This document shows, in pieces, positions 53,203-63,737 of a DNA stretch of 64,000 bases (its first letter is position 1; every line of letters begins with the position of its first letter). The DNA is taken from assembly GCA_015501585.1 (NCBI GenBank), contig JADNRY010000227.1, positions 35,170 to 99,169 of the forward strand, read 5' to 3'. The DNA is from Rhodocollybia butyracea. Its lineage: Eukaryota; Basidiomycota; Agaricomycetes; Agaricales; Omphalotaceae. The translations under genes and the position numbers were made by a program. Under the pieces are notes generated by a model. That model worked only from the letters and a program-made list of their open reading frames with translations, was not told the DNA's origin and made no database searches.

Positions 53203-54980
53203 CTACATATGCGGCAACATTGCTTGGAAAATGTCCCAAACATTGGTCAACGAAAGCTTCGGAAGGTTAAGACTATCATAGACTCGCTGAGCCTTAGCCG
53301 CATACTCTAAAGACACAAATCTAATCAGCTCATCACCGCCCAAGTCTTCCATGAGCTTTGCAATTATATCACGGTCAGCCGCTTGCAAGCCATACTCTCC
53401 CCTGTACTTCTGATAAAGTGCGAATGCGATGTTTGGTGTAACCCCGCTTGGGAGAAACTTACCTCGATCCTTCCTAACATGGTGATTATTGAACCGGTCC
53501 TTTAGGGCGTCAAGTTCAGCTTGAATCAATGTTGGCCAGACCCATTGTACAAGCATGCTACATATGTAAGTAAGGTTAGCCATAGATTCCAGCTCGTAAG
53601 AAAAGAAACTTACTCGTGTTGTGGGTTCAAAGCGTTGTAGGTTCCGGATCCAGCTTCCCAAAAGATTTTGACATTTTCACCCCAGTCAAGACGCAACCGC
53701 AGCCAACCACTTTCAATGGTGATATTATGGATACTTTGAAGGAACTTGTGCGGTGGGAGAACATCGTTTGGAATATTGGAAGCAAATTCCTCTCTGCATG
53801 TGAAAGCTCAGTGCCTCATTTGTTCAAGGCATGTGGATCTGATACATACCTGAGTGCATTGGCAAAGCCATAGACTGCAACAGTCTCTGACCCACAATCC
53901 ATCGTCATTTGAAGTGGCATCCCTGGAATCATGTCACTTGTTGTAAATATACATACCGAGGAAGCTCACCTCCATACTCGTGTACCAACTTGAGAAAGAG
54001 GTACCCAACTGTGTCTTTCAAGCGGTTGTTGGGTACGACCCAAAGCCCAAGCCACTTGCCTGACCGTATGTCGCGTACACCCCAGATAGGGAATCCAATC
54101 GCAGATAATTTGTCATGTCCATTGCCGCTCCACTCATGATGGGGTCCCAGACAAACAAGAACAGATCGCTTAATCTTCTTAGCCGTTGGATCGCGTGCTT
54201 GGAAACCTTCCGGGTCTTCTTCTCACATGGTTGCACTAATAAACTCCCTGTACACTGTTAGTTCTTTGAATAAGGATCACCAATGTACCATACAAACCTC
54301 GTCAAATGAACAGACTGTTCAAGTGCTAGTATCTCCTTGATTGTCCTTGGACTGCATTTGCCGTTGGGATCTTTGGCCATTTCATTGAGAACAAGTTGAC
54401 ATTTATCGAGGTCTGACATATTTTTCGTCGTCACACCACTGGCCTGGATGTTCCAACGTGCTTTATGGCGGGTTACAGACGAAGCACTACAGTACTCATT
54501 AGCGTATCAACCAAGACCATGCAAGATGTATATTTATGAGAGTTTGATTCCATGTTCAGCTTGCAAGAGCTTGGAAATTGTGTATTTGTTGGTAATATTT
54601 CGCCTGTGATACTCGAGCAAGGCAGTATGAACATCTTCATCGCCGATGGATGCTTCATGAATTTTAGCTGCTAGCCTCAGCATGGAATATTGGCCACTTA
54701 CAACAATCTTTGTATTGATTTCTGCCTGTAGGATTGTTACTTCTGCTAGGGCCTGCAGTGCATCCCGAATCAAATTCTGAGGCTGAGTCGTCTGATTCAC
54801 GTCCCAGGAGCTGTGTAACAATCTTGGATTCAGAGTCAGACATAGAGGAGGAAGCGAAGGGGCATTAAGAACAATGAGGTAAGCCCTTAAGGCCTCAGGC
54901 ATTGTACCCAAGAGAATATTACTCTTGTGGCGGAAAGTTACTTTGGCAGCTCTATGGCACGTTTTTTCCGATTCTACCAT
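53203..54980 (-). pseudogene. HTH/integrase-core (DDE) protein, disabled
   Basis: Preferred ATG is 54978-54980 (MVESEK), because the longer frame opens with a non-ATG codon. Exon 1 ends at 54538 with a small HTH (YHRRNITNKYTISKLLQAEH). Exon 2 (54486-54298) continues ASSVTRHKARWNIQASG. Exon 3 carries GPHHEWSGNGHDKLSAIGF, WGVRDIRSGKWLGLWVVPNN. Exon 4 reads TMDCGSETVAVYGFANAL. Later exons give HNITIESGWLRLRLDWGENV and PTLIQAELDALKDRFNNH to the stop at 53203. GHDK, DCGSE and the IESGW glutamate are the likely DDE metal ligands of the retroviral-integrase fold. The family is common in Agaricomycetes and probably transposon-derived. Lesions: the exon-1 donor reads AT (54536-54537) instead of GT, and TGA stands at 54223-54225 in exon 3. 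Confidence 0.75.
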
Positions 54981-55001
54981 GGTCGGGAGCAATATTATCT
55001 C

Positions 55002-55693
55002 GAGCAAGGGATTTCAGAACAGAGAAATTTGGCACTGACAGCCACTGTAGACTGTGACCAACCTGGCGCAACCTGACGCAATGCGACACGATGACAAGGC
55101 GTACCAGACGCGTCATCCACTCTGGAGACATAGCTGCCACCCAGAAAGATGCATACGTACAAATTCATATTAGTTATGCTACAGCAATGACACCCGAGTT
55201 TGTATTTGGGGCTCCAGAACTCAACTTTATGCTGAGCCCAGATGTCAACCGTAACTGCCACCATAAGAGGTCTAGTCATTTAGAAGTCATTTTAACGGTC
55301 CGAGTAAACACATATTAGTCACAACGAGTCAATTATAGTCAAAATATGACTCCATAGAGTGGAGTGACGGGTCATATCTAGTAATTAACAATATCATTAA
55401 AAGGTCAAAGCGTCTCTTATCTGGAATGATTGAGAAGGAAGCGGGGTGTGACCGATCTGACAATCCATCTAGAAAGGCAGTGTTTTTATCAAAAACATTC
55501 TGCCTTGCTGACATCATAGTCTTACCCCTCTATGCCGGTTCATTGCTGTCGTTCTAAGTTCAAATCATATATTTCTGCGCCACTCGGTCTCCCGGTTTTT
55601 GTTTTATCTTCCATTGGGCATTACTCAGGGGGCTACACCATATCAAAATTGTCATCTTATACTCTTGAGTCTGTTGTACCCATCCCCAGGCTA
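55002..55693. other. upstream of the integrase gene, no other gene
   Basis: 55,002-55,265 is the part shared with 49,575-49,800 and so probably the promoter/5' leader of the integrase family. 55,330-55,520 has short ORFs on the minus strand without recognisable content. Confidence 0.4.
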
Positions 55694-56014
55694 CAATCTA
55701 GTAGAGATGTCCACGAGTCCGGATCCAAGTATACTTGGATCCGGCGCGCAAGTACCTGTGGCCCAAAAGCCTTGACTTGTGACCTGCGGAAGATCCATGG
55801 GAAACGGATCTTTGACTCGCAGGTAAATTACCTGCGAGTTCGCAAGTACCTGCAGGTATTTGTGTATTTATGCCAAAGAGTGTACTAATAATCATTAATA
55901 AAGTACTTACCTGTTTTATGATACATACCATTTATAAAACATTATACTGTAACTGTCTACTATTATTTCATACTTAGTTATGAAGTAAATATGTACTGAC
56001 AGAAAGGTTTTACA

Positions 56015-56077
56015 TTGTAGACAGCTCACAGCGATGGGGCGCTTAAATTAGCGCCAAACGTCGTGAGCTGTCTACAA
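56015..56077. repeat. 63-bp perfect-type hairpin
   Basis: TTGTAGACAGCTCAC pairs with GTGAGCTGTCTACAA, and inside it GGCGCT with AGCGCC around taaatt. It lies in the left half of the hAT-like element. It could be a tiny foldback element or a structural part of it. Confidence 0.7.
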
Positions 56078-56279
56078 CCTCAAACATATATGCCAGTACT
56101 TGATAAGTACTATAATAAACATGATACTATGAATTACTGTAAGTTTTGAGTGTTAACTGACAAATATTGTTTGTTGCTTGTACTATAAATTTTGAGCACT
56201 AATTAACAAATGTATGGGTTTACATTGCTTGTACAAGTCATAAAAATACCCGCAAGCACTACGGGAAGGAAAAACAATT

Positions 56280-56790
56280 AATTTGATTGTCCAAAACACA
56301 ATCTAAATGACTGTCTTGCACTCTTATTGATTGTCTGAACCATTCTTAATGACTGTCCAGTTTACTCAAAAAGATTGTCTTATACCTTTAAATTGATTGT
56401 TTGAATCAACCTTACTGATTGTCCAGGTTACTCAAAAAGATTGTCTTATACCTTTATATTGATTGTTTGAACCAACCTTATTGATTGTCTGAACTAATCT
56501 TAATGATTGTCTGAACTACTTTCAATGATTGTCCTAACCTTTCAATATGATAGTCTGAAGCACTCTATTTAATAGTTTTGAGCTATCTAAATCATTGTCA
56601 AAAACACTCCAAATGACAGTATGAGACACTCATATTAACTGTTCAGGACAATCTAAATGATTGTTTTTGGAAATGGGTCACAGTGTCTTCAGACAATCAT
56701 TGAGATTGCTTATCCATCACTCTGAATGCCTGGAACAATCATTTGAACTGCCTTGGACACTCTTTTTAAGTGTCTTGGGCAATCATTTAG
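56280..56790. repeat. left subterminal array (TGATTGTCT type)
   Basis: More than 15 copies of a degenerate ttgattgtctgaac / aatgattgtc motif spaced 15-30 bp, and copies of the complement (cagacaatca, ggacaatc) near 56,640-56,780. Typical transposase-binding arrays of CACTA elements. Confidence 0.75.
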
Positions 56791-56799
56791 GGTGTCTTA

Positions 56800-57370
56800 C
56801 ACCATCACTTCAATGGTTTTCAATTACTTCTGAGGGGTTTAGTAATAGGAATAGCAATACAAATATATTTACTACATACTACGCTACTACTTATCCCCAA
56901 CTACCTAGCCGAAAAGAAGATCCAGAGTAAAATCAAAGTGAAACTTGGCTTCTCTCGGTAAGTAGTGAGTTCACTGGAGAGCGACAGAAAAAAAGTTACC
57001 TTATTCAACACACCGTGGATAGAAACAACAACGTCACTGGGGTTAACGTTGGGAGTAAATCAGCATAGAAAAATTATGGACAAGAAGCGCAACTTATACC
57101 TGCTTACATCTGAATGAGTGAAGGAATGGTGACGCACGAGAACCAATTCCAATGACTGAGTCGTCAAATAGTTCAATTAAGACGCCAAAGTGCAAAAATA
57201 ACGTACGCACCAGTTGAATATGCCTTTGTTGTGCGCTCTAAAAAAAACATCGCAGTTCAGTATGGGGAAAGTGATTCCGAAAGAACTCACCACAAAGGTT
57301 ATCGACTATCCTCAATGCCTTGCATGCGCAATTCCGGTTTTGGATACAGGTTGTGAGGCCCAGACCAGGC
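56800..57370. other. element interior, no gene supported
   Basis: No ORF of note apart from the array-spanning frame at 56661-56930. Confidence 0.4.
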
Positions 57371-57610
57371 ATTGAGAGCTAAGGGACCGCGCGCGCACCA
57401 CCTATGAAGGTGATGACGCCCAGCCCGGGTGTTGAGCTAGGGGACTGGGGGTGGTGCGCATCCGCTAAGAATTTGATGAGTGATGATGCCCAGACCAGGC
57501 GCACATCTGCTACGAATCTGATGGTGCCCAGGCCAGGCGTTGAGCTAAGGGACAAGGAGTGGTGCGCGTCCACTACGAACTTGATAGGCGATGATGCCTG
57601 GACCGGCCGT
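57340..57610. repeat. tandem repeats, ~85-bp unit
   Basis: Three to four diverged units with gatgatgcccagaccaggcg, ttgagctaagggac, ggtggtgcgc and tacgaatttgatg. They give the repetitive minus-strand ORF 57379-57657, which I do not regard as a gene. Confidence 0.65.
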
Positions 57611-57659
57611 CGGGCTGTTCCATATGCTCCGAGTTTGATTAACAGCAACGCGGCCATAG

Positions 57660-58069
57660 GTCAGAATGACCGAAGTAACCATCCCCAAGGGCGTTGGGCC
57701 ACTGAATGTACATGGAGAGAGGAACGGGCGGGTGGAAGTTTTTGGAAGTGCAATGGTTTGCCGGGCCGCCCGTAACGATGGGAAAGCATGAATAACGGCA
57801 GCATGAACACGGGTCAGAATGACCCGGGTAACTACGCAGCGGCTTTGGTCTGCTGAGCTTATGTGGAGAAAATAAGCGAGCGGGAGTTTTGAAGAGCAAT
57901 GACGTCCACCAGTGGGGATGGGGAGATCGTGATCGACGACGACATGGACGTGAGTCAGAATGACCCCAGTAATTGAACGAGTGGGCGGAACTTAATGGAA
58001 GAGTGACGGCGTCCAGCCCGACCACCGGTGAGGATAGGGAGATCTTGATGGGCGGCGGCATGGTTGACC
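57660..58069. repeat. tandem repeats, ~120-150-bp unit
   Basis: Three diverged units starting gtcagaatgacc at 57660, 57813 and 57954, each with a later gaagtgcaatgg/gaagagcaatgacg block and gatggggagatcgtgat-type end. They explain the minus-strand ORFs 57639-58079 and 57992-58354. Confidence 0.6.
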
Positions 58070-58399
58070 ATTTATGCAAGAGCTACTGGAGAGGTTGGGG
58101 CCCATGCTTTCGCTAGCATTGAAGAACGAAAGTCTTGAACAATGAACATCTCGGGTTTTCAGGAAAGGCTGGGCGTTGAGCGCTGAGCGGAGGGACCAGA
58201 GGTGAGAGCGTGGTAGAATACTTCCAAAGGCGGCTGGCACTATGACAATCCAGCCACCGAGGAATGAGAGGCATGATGGGCGATCAAAGGGGAAAAGTTG
58301 GGTGAGCCAGAGCGTGCGTATCGTAGAAGATAGCAGAGGTAACAGCGCTGTCAATTCGATGATGGCGCAGCACTAAATTAGTATAAGAATTCTCTGTCG

Positions 58400-60690
58400 T
58401 GTTAGAATGACAGAACGCACCTCCGAGAGCTTGACTTTCTTCAATAGCGGCTTCCACACCGTTCGGCGGCTCTCCAGGAATTGATATCATCTGACTCGAA
58501 GAAAGCTTCCTTCTCAGCCCAACGAGGACTGGGTGTTATTCTCAGTATAGGTAACACCTTAGACATCGTCTTTTTGAGATCAATGGTTGTAAACATACTT
58601 TGATCAATGACAGCGCCAAATAATTATTCGGCGCAAGCAGCCAAATTCCTTTCTGGGCCTGTCTTGACGTTGGCAATGTCGTTGTAGCGGTGGTGCTGCG
58701 GTCGCTGGTAAGTTCAACTTGACGTGATTGCAACTTGACGTGATCATGTGATCACGTCATGCTCTCCGATTGTTCCGCTCGTCCCGCTCTTCTGAGGCCT
58801 TTCAAGTCGTTAGGCTTGTTTTCACATTGCTTATGTTTTTCCCAACTAAGGTCAATATTGTAAAGCGTTTGTGTCCCCAGTAGCTAAAATGTCCACTACA
58901 CAAGACGTCATTTTCCTCCCGGCGGGCCGCGGTCCAATACCGCTCCTTTCTGGGCGCTTTTTTTCATTATCACTCATTTACCGTGTTTCTACTTACCTTG
59001 CGCATTGCTGAATTAAATCTGGCTTTTGCATGCGACTACGCCAAACTCAGTTTGATGGTTCCCTTACACAAATATGTCCAAGTTAACAGCAAGTGTCGAC
59101 GGTATGCTTTTCGTCAAAATCAAACATGCTTGTTTTCTGACGTGGTTTCCCTACCTTAACCGACCACCAGACAGACTCTTTGTGAACATATGATAGCTCT
59201 CAATGTTGACTCGTTCACCATATGTCTTTTGTTTAAATCCACATCCCTATTTTTTGACCTGTCTTTTTTTTCAGCGCTCAAACGATCAAGCTCATAGTTC
59301 AAGCACTCGATGACCGCGATGTTCATAAACTTATCACATTCCCTCTATTGGAAATCCTGTTCACTCCTCAACACCGTCTCTACATCTAGTATCACCCACT
59401 GGGTTCCGCTTGTTGTCAGCCATCCAGATGGTTCTGTCTCAATTATTTCTACCTGTGAGTACATTCAGATCTTTAACTCCCAGACACAGAACTGATACAT
59501 CTCCTTCACTATGATACACTACTACTTGACCTTCTTCCTAATTACAACAGTTTGGTCCTCCAGCGGTCAGGTTTAATTTACTGAACGGCCCCTTTCCTAT
59601 GCATTGTTGTTCATCTCATCTTTGAAGATTTCCAGCTTAAGTTGTATTGTTTATGTATGGTAATTGTAATGCATTTTTGTGGGCTTTCCACCCCAGCAAG
59701 GATGAGGGCTGTCGGTTTGTGACTCGCCGCTTTGTCGGCCACGCCCCCGGTCATTAGCTCTTAAGACAATTCATTTTTGCGATGGCGCAAGGGTAAAAGG
59801 ACAAGAACGAATGGATCATTTAGTCGACATATTTACCTGGCCGAACATCCGAGCGATACAAAGTACTACCTCTCATTTTGCTCTCATCAAGTCACACTTT
59901 GTCAAGTGTGCATATGAAAGCAAGGTAGGTAGGTAGTACAGGTGCAGTTCCATTGAGAAACAGCCATATTCCGTGCCGCAGATATTGGCTTGGGACTCAA
60001 ACAAGGAGAAGCCAAGCCTAAGTCAATTGCTTGTCCTTAAATAATTCTGCGCCGCTAAGATTTGCCATGCGCGTAAGGAATTGTTCATGAGTTTGAACGA
60101 TGCCAATGTGCTTCTCTAGCACTTGACTACTCGCCTCATCATTCGAGCAATCCATTATACTACCATACCAAGGTGCTTATGATCTAGCACTTGGTTCTGG
60201 TATCAACTTACTTCCCAGACGGTTCGCATATGTTCGCCTCAAGCCAACTTCTTTCCTTAGCTTCCATGTCAGCCATTCCATCCCACTCTGCTCACTTTCC
60301 CAACCTGACAACTACATTTGTTGGCAACATGGTCTTTCAGAAGCTTCTAGCCTTCCACATCCCCTCACTCTTCACAATCTCCCTCCATGTCAGCCTATCA
60401 ACTTGGGTACAACATGTACACTCAGCCTTTGATTAAACTATCAAGTATTGCAGGGATATTTCCGAAAATTTTTGAGCCCATCCACCACGCCCGGCGCAAT
60501 TAGAACCGGAAAGCAATGATTGGGTGGCAAGCGCCAGTAATGCATCTGGACTCATCGAAATCAATACCTCCCCGCTTGAAAAGATTCGGCTTGGATTTCA
60601 CGAGTCATGCGGCAGTATTATTATCTACCAAAGAAACTAACCTCATTCAGTCGCATACACTCCTGCACCGCTATTATATTGGACTTACAG
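58400..60690. other. element interior, no gene supported
   Basis: AT/CT-rich DNA. A palindrome tgatcatgtgatcacgtca lies at about 58742. ORFs at 59310-59495 and 60191-60436 carry no recognisable domain. Confidence 0.4.
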
Positions 60691-60699
60691 GTTGGAATT

Positions 60700-60895
60700 G
60701 TTGATCATTACCCAGTCGAAGCTGTGTGCTCCTGGGGCAATCTGAGCTCATTTACGGTCCTATTGCCCAGTCGAAGTTGTGTACTCCTGGGGCAATCACT
60801 CTTATGTTGGATAATAATAATAGGTTCCAGTTATGTACTCCCTATCTCGTCTCATTGCCCGGTTGAAGTTGTGTACTCCTGGTGCAATCCCTTAC
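60700..60895. repeat. three repeats with attgccc/gggcaat ends
   Basis: Units cccagtcgaagttgtgtact...cctggggcaatc at 60709, 60767 and 60857. The ends of each unit are complementary, so each can fold. Confidence 0.55.
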
Positions 60896-61503
60896 AAGTA
60901 TATTGCTTATTTCTCTTACATTGGACTCTGTCAGTGTGGATATGTTCCGCTACACTATGTTTGGCATTTAATTTCATCTGTCTTCTTTCTTTGGTTGAGT
61001 TCAAATTGTTGTCTCCCAATCTTTGATTTCCCCATTCCAGTTTATCTCTTGATTTCTATCTATGTTTGTCGAGAGGGGAGCTTTGTTACTGGGAGTTCCG
61101 CCCCTGCCCTTTGATCTCAGGTCACATGGGATGTATTTCAATATAGGAAGGTTTACCCCCCAGGTTTATCCAGCCTCTTCGTTCATCCAAGTGCCTTGTT
61201 CCTATTTGGCAGTTTCAAGTATCTTACTTATATACAGGATTAGTTATCCTTAGCCCTCAGACGTTTGTATACGTACACTTCTGAGGGTGAGTTACTTTAT
61301 TTATATTTCTGTATTCACTTACTTACGCTGGACTTGTAGCGCGTACTTATAAGTTCTACAGGTACATACCTACTTCAATATCAGACGTTTGTACACGTAC
61401 ACTTCTGAGGCGCGTACTTATAAGTTCTACAATGTTGGACACTTATTTCTTTCTTACTTACAGTTTTTATCTTGTGTTGCACCCTATCTCATTCCAGGGG
61501 GAG

Positions 61504-61750
61504 TGTTGTAGTTGCCGATCCGACAATGATATCATGTCAATCCGGTACTAATTCTCTTCCGACGTTGCTTACTGATGTACTTACTAATACTTACAGAGGT
61601 AGTAGAACATTGTAGATACCTCTAGAATAGCTGTGCTGTAGTATATAAGGCCTACCTCCAAGGCCAAGCAGAATAACAGTTATCTTCTCTTATCCCTCAT
61701 TGCCTGAGCCTCACGGCTCTGAGTCCCCACTGCGCTGAATACCTACAACA
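61504..61750 (+). mobile_element. LTR family A, likely 3' LTR of a lost element
   Basis: 247 bp starting TGTTGTAGTTGCCGATCC and ending ATACCTACAACA. Directly before it stands ccagggggag, a polypurine tract of the kind that precedes the 3' LTR of Copia elements. Flanks (GGGAG, CTAAC) are not a TSD. This fits a 3' LTR with internal DNA to its left, now unrecognisable. Confidence 0.8.
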
Positions 61751-61877
61751 CTAACTTCCCAACTCTTTAATCATACTCACTGATGGCATGTACGCTCAGA
61801 AGTTCTGACATGTTCAATGTTCATCCATCTGTGCCTTTGTGGATCATCAATTAATTCCGGTTTTCTTGAGCTAGGAT

Positions 61878-62136
61878 TGTTGTAGTTCGCCGAGCCGATG
61901 ATGACATCATGTCAATCCGGCACTGATACTCTTCCGATGTAGCTTACTGATGTACTTACCAAGCTACTTACTAATACTTACAGACCCGGTAGATACCTTG
62001 TAGAGTACCCGTACTGTAGTATATAAGGCCTGGTCCAAAGGCCAAGTAGTAAATAGAGCAATAGAGCACTTATATCCCCAATCTCCTGAGGGAGCCTCAC
62101 GGCTCCGAGTCCCCACTGCGCCGGATACCTACGACA
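61878..62136 (+). mobile_element. LTR family A, solo LTR, TSD AGGAT
   Basis: 259 bp starting TGTTGTAGTTCGCCGAGCC and ending GGATACCTACGACA, with AGGAT at 61873-61877 and 62137-62141. A TATA-like agtatataaggcc lies at about 62017. Confidence 0.92.
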
Positions 62137-62141
62137 AGGAT

Positions 62142-63165
62142 GGCGTTGGGTCAAGATGGAGCTTAGCTTTAGGGAGAAAATGCGAGGAGACCTCAGTGCT
62201 CTTCTAGCATGTGATAGAGTGATACTTCTGGCGTGTCAATTTCCTAGAAGACTAGGGATGGTCTATTTTTTCTCTACCCTTGTGCAGTTGGGACATGCCT
62301 TCACGTTTTGAAGTGGGCTACCCTTGCTTGTTTGTTCATGCCTAGGTATAACTCAGCTTGTTACTTTAGGGTTGTTGTTTTCTTTTATGATCGGGAGGAT
62401 CTTAAGATGAAGACGGTGCTTATCTAGCACATGTCCATTGTGTTTCTTTTTGAATCCCCCTTAGTGAGTTTGTTGAAGGTGGACCGCCGGTCCGACGGTT
62501 GTTGTTTCGGGTCTCAGCTGCCCCCCGGTCATGTTACCTGCCGCCCCGTATTTTACCGTATTTGTTATTGATTGACCTATATATATTAGCTACCGTACTT
62601 AGAATACAGGGATCGTTTGCGCCCCCCGTTTGCACACCCCCTAAATTCTGTCTGATAAGCTTTTGCTTATTATCGCTTCTGGACCTATCGCTCACAGAGT
62701 TACCAAATGACGTCTTTTAGTTTGTTTCAAATTTTTGCGAGGTTTGTGAGTTTGGTAAAATTTTCTTTGCTCCGCTAGAGTACAAGTCTCATAATCTGTT
62801 AGAGTAAATAACACTGTATGAGTACTTACGGTAGAGTAAAATGAGTGTAAGTGGAATCAGTCTCACCTCAGTTGATAGTAAGTACTGAAAAGGAATAGTC
62901 AAAGCAGTGGACCTCACCCCAATAAGTAATGTACGGAGTACTCTCTAGCAACTCTCTAGCACATATCTACTCAAACTACATTTCCACGGGTCCCTCAGCA
63001 TCTCCTCTATTGATTTCACTCTTCAGTTTGGCCAGGGATGGACCATAGCAGTCAGACAGGTCTGGTTTATTTTTGAAATAATTTTCTGTTCTTTTAAAAA
63101 ACTGGAGGCATGATAGTAAGTGTTAGATATTAGCTAGACTTTAGTCTAGCCTGATATCAGTCAAA
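62142..63165. other. element interior, no gene supported
   Basis: AT-rich. ORF 62499-62720 shows no domain; a ccgccggtccgacgg inverted motif lies near 62485. Confidence 0.4.
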
Positions 63166-63169
63166 ATGT

Positions 63170-63560
63170 TGTTTCTTTCATAATGATTGTCTTAATCCCA
63201 GGCACTCTGAATGATTGTTTGCTCGAGGCAATCCAAATCATTGTCCTCAATGGTAGGCAATCTCACTGATTGTCTTATGTTGGGCACTCTAAATGATTGT
63301 TTGCTCAAGACAATCATTTTGATTGTCCTTAATAGTAGGCAATCCAAATGGTTGTCTTGAATTGGGCACTCTAAATGATTGCTTGCTCAAGACAATCAAA
63401 ATGATTGTCCTCAACAGTAGGCAATCCAAATGATTGTCTTGAATTGTGGGCATTCTAAATGATTGTTTGCTCAAGACAATCAAAATGAGTGTTGGGCAAA
63501 AAAACATCTAAATGATTGTTTTTTCAAAAAATGATTGACTCAGACAATCATATCAATTGT
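63170..63560. repeat. right subterminal array (AATGATTGTCT type)
   Basis: About 14 motif copies in both orientations (aatgattgtttgctcaagac, gacaatcaaaatgattgtcc, aggcaatccaaatg). It mirrors the left array of the CACTA-like element. Confidence 0.78.
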
Positions 63561-63737
63561 TTTTTCTTCCCGTAGTGCAAGTCAGCTGAAATTCTCCAAA
63601 GTCTGACCTGTGACCTGCGCCGGACCCATGGGAAATGGATCCTGGGATCCGCGGGTCACATACTCGCAGGTTTTCCCATGGATCTTACCTGCGAGTACCT
63701 GTAAAGACCTGGACTCATGGACATCTCTAGAATCTAG

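Larger units (their letters stand above)
56257..63577. mobile_element. CACTA-like element (7.3 kb)
   Basis: Termini CACTACGGGAAGGAAAAAC and the complementary GTTTTTTCTTCCCGTAGTG, bordered by CAAG on both sides (56253-56256, 63578-63581; CACTA elements normally duplicate 3 bp). Both ends carry dense subterminal arrays of an AATGATTGTCT-type 10-12-mer (56,280-56,790 and 63,170-63,560), a hallmark of CACTA/EnSpm elements. I find no transposase frame. The interior holds tandem repeats, LTR-A copies and unassigned AT-rich DNA, so it is non-autonomous or degraded. Confidence 0.75.
55702..63729. mobile_element. hAT-like element with a nested CACTA-like element
   Basis: Inverted ends TAGAGATGTCCACGAGTCC, with one mismatch, stand at 55702 and 63729. 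They are flanked by CAATCTAG (55694-55701) and GAATCTAG (63730-63737), an 8-bp hAT-type TSD with one change. Subtracting the nested 56257-63577 element leaves about 0.7 kb of its own sequence. It is rich in gcaggtacttg/acctgcgagt boxes and palindromes (ggatccaagtatacttggat) and has no transposase, so it is non-autonomous. Confidence 0.8.

Noticed and set aside
49560..55265. A 5.7-kb TIR transposon carrying a kinase
   Set aside because: The inverted arms are the 5' parts of two integrase-gene copies, and no target duplication is visible at the outer borders. Kept only as a hypothesis of linked mobility.
57379..58354. Minus-strand proteins with GHSD-type repeats
   Set aside because: Their repeats follow the DNA tandem units, codon texture is poor and no domain is visible.
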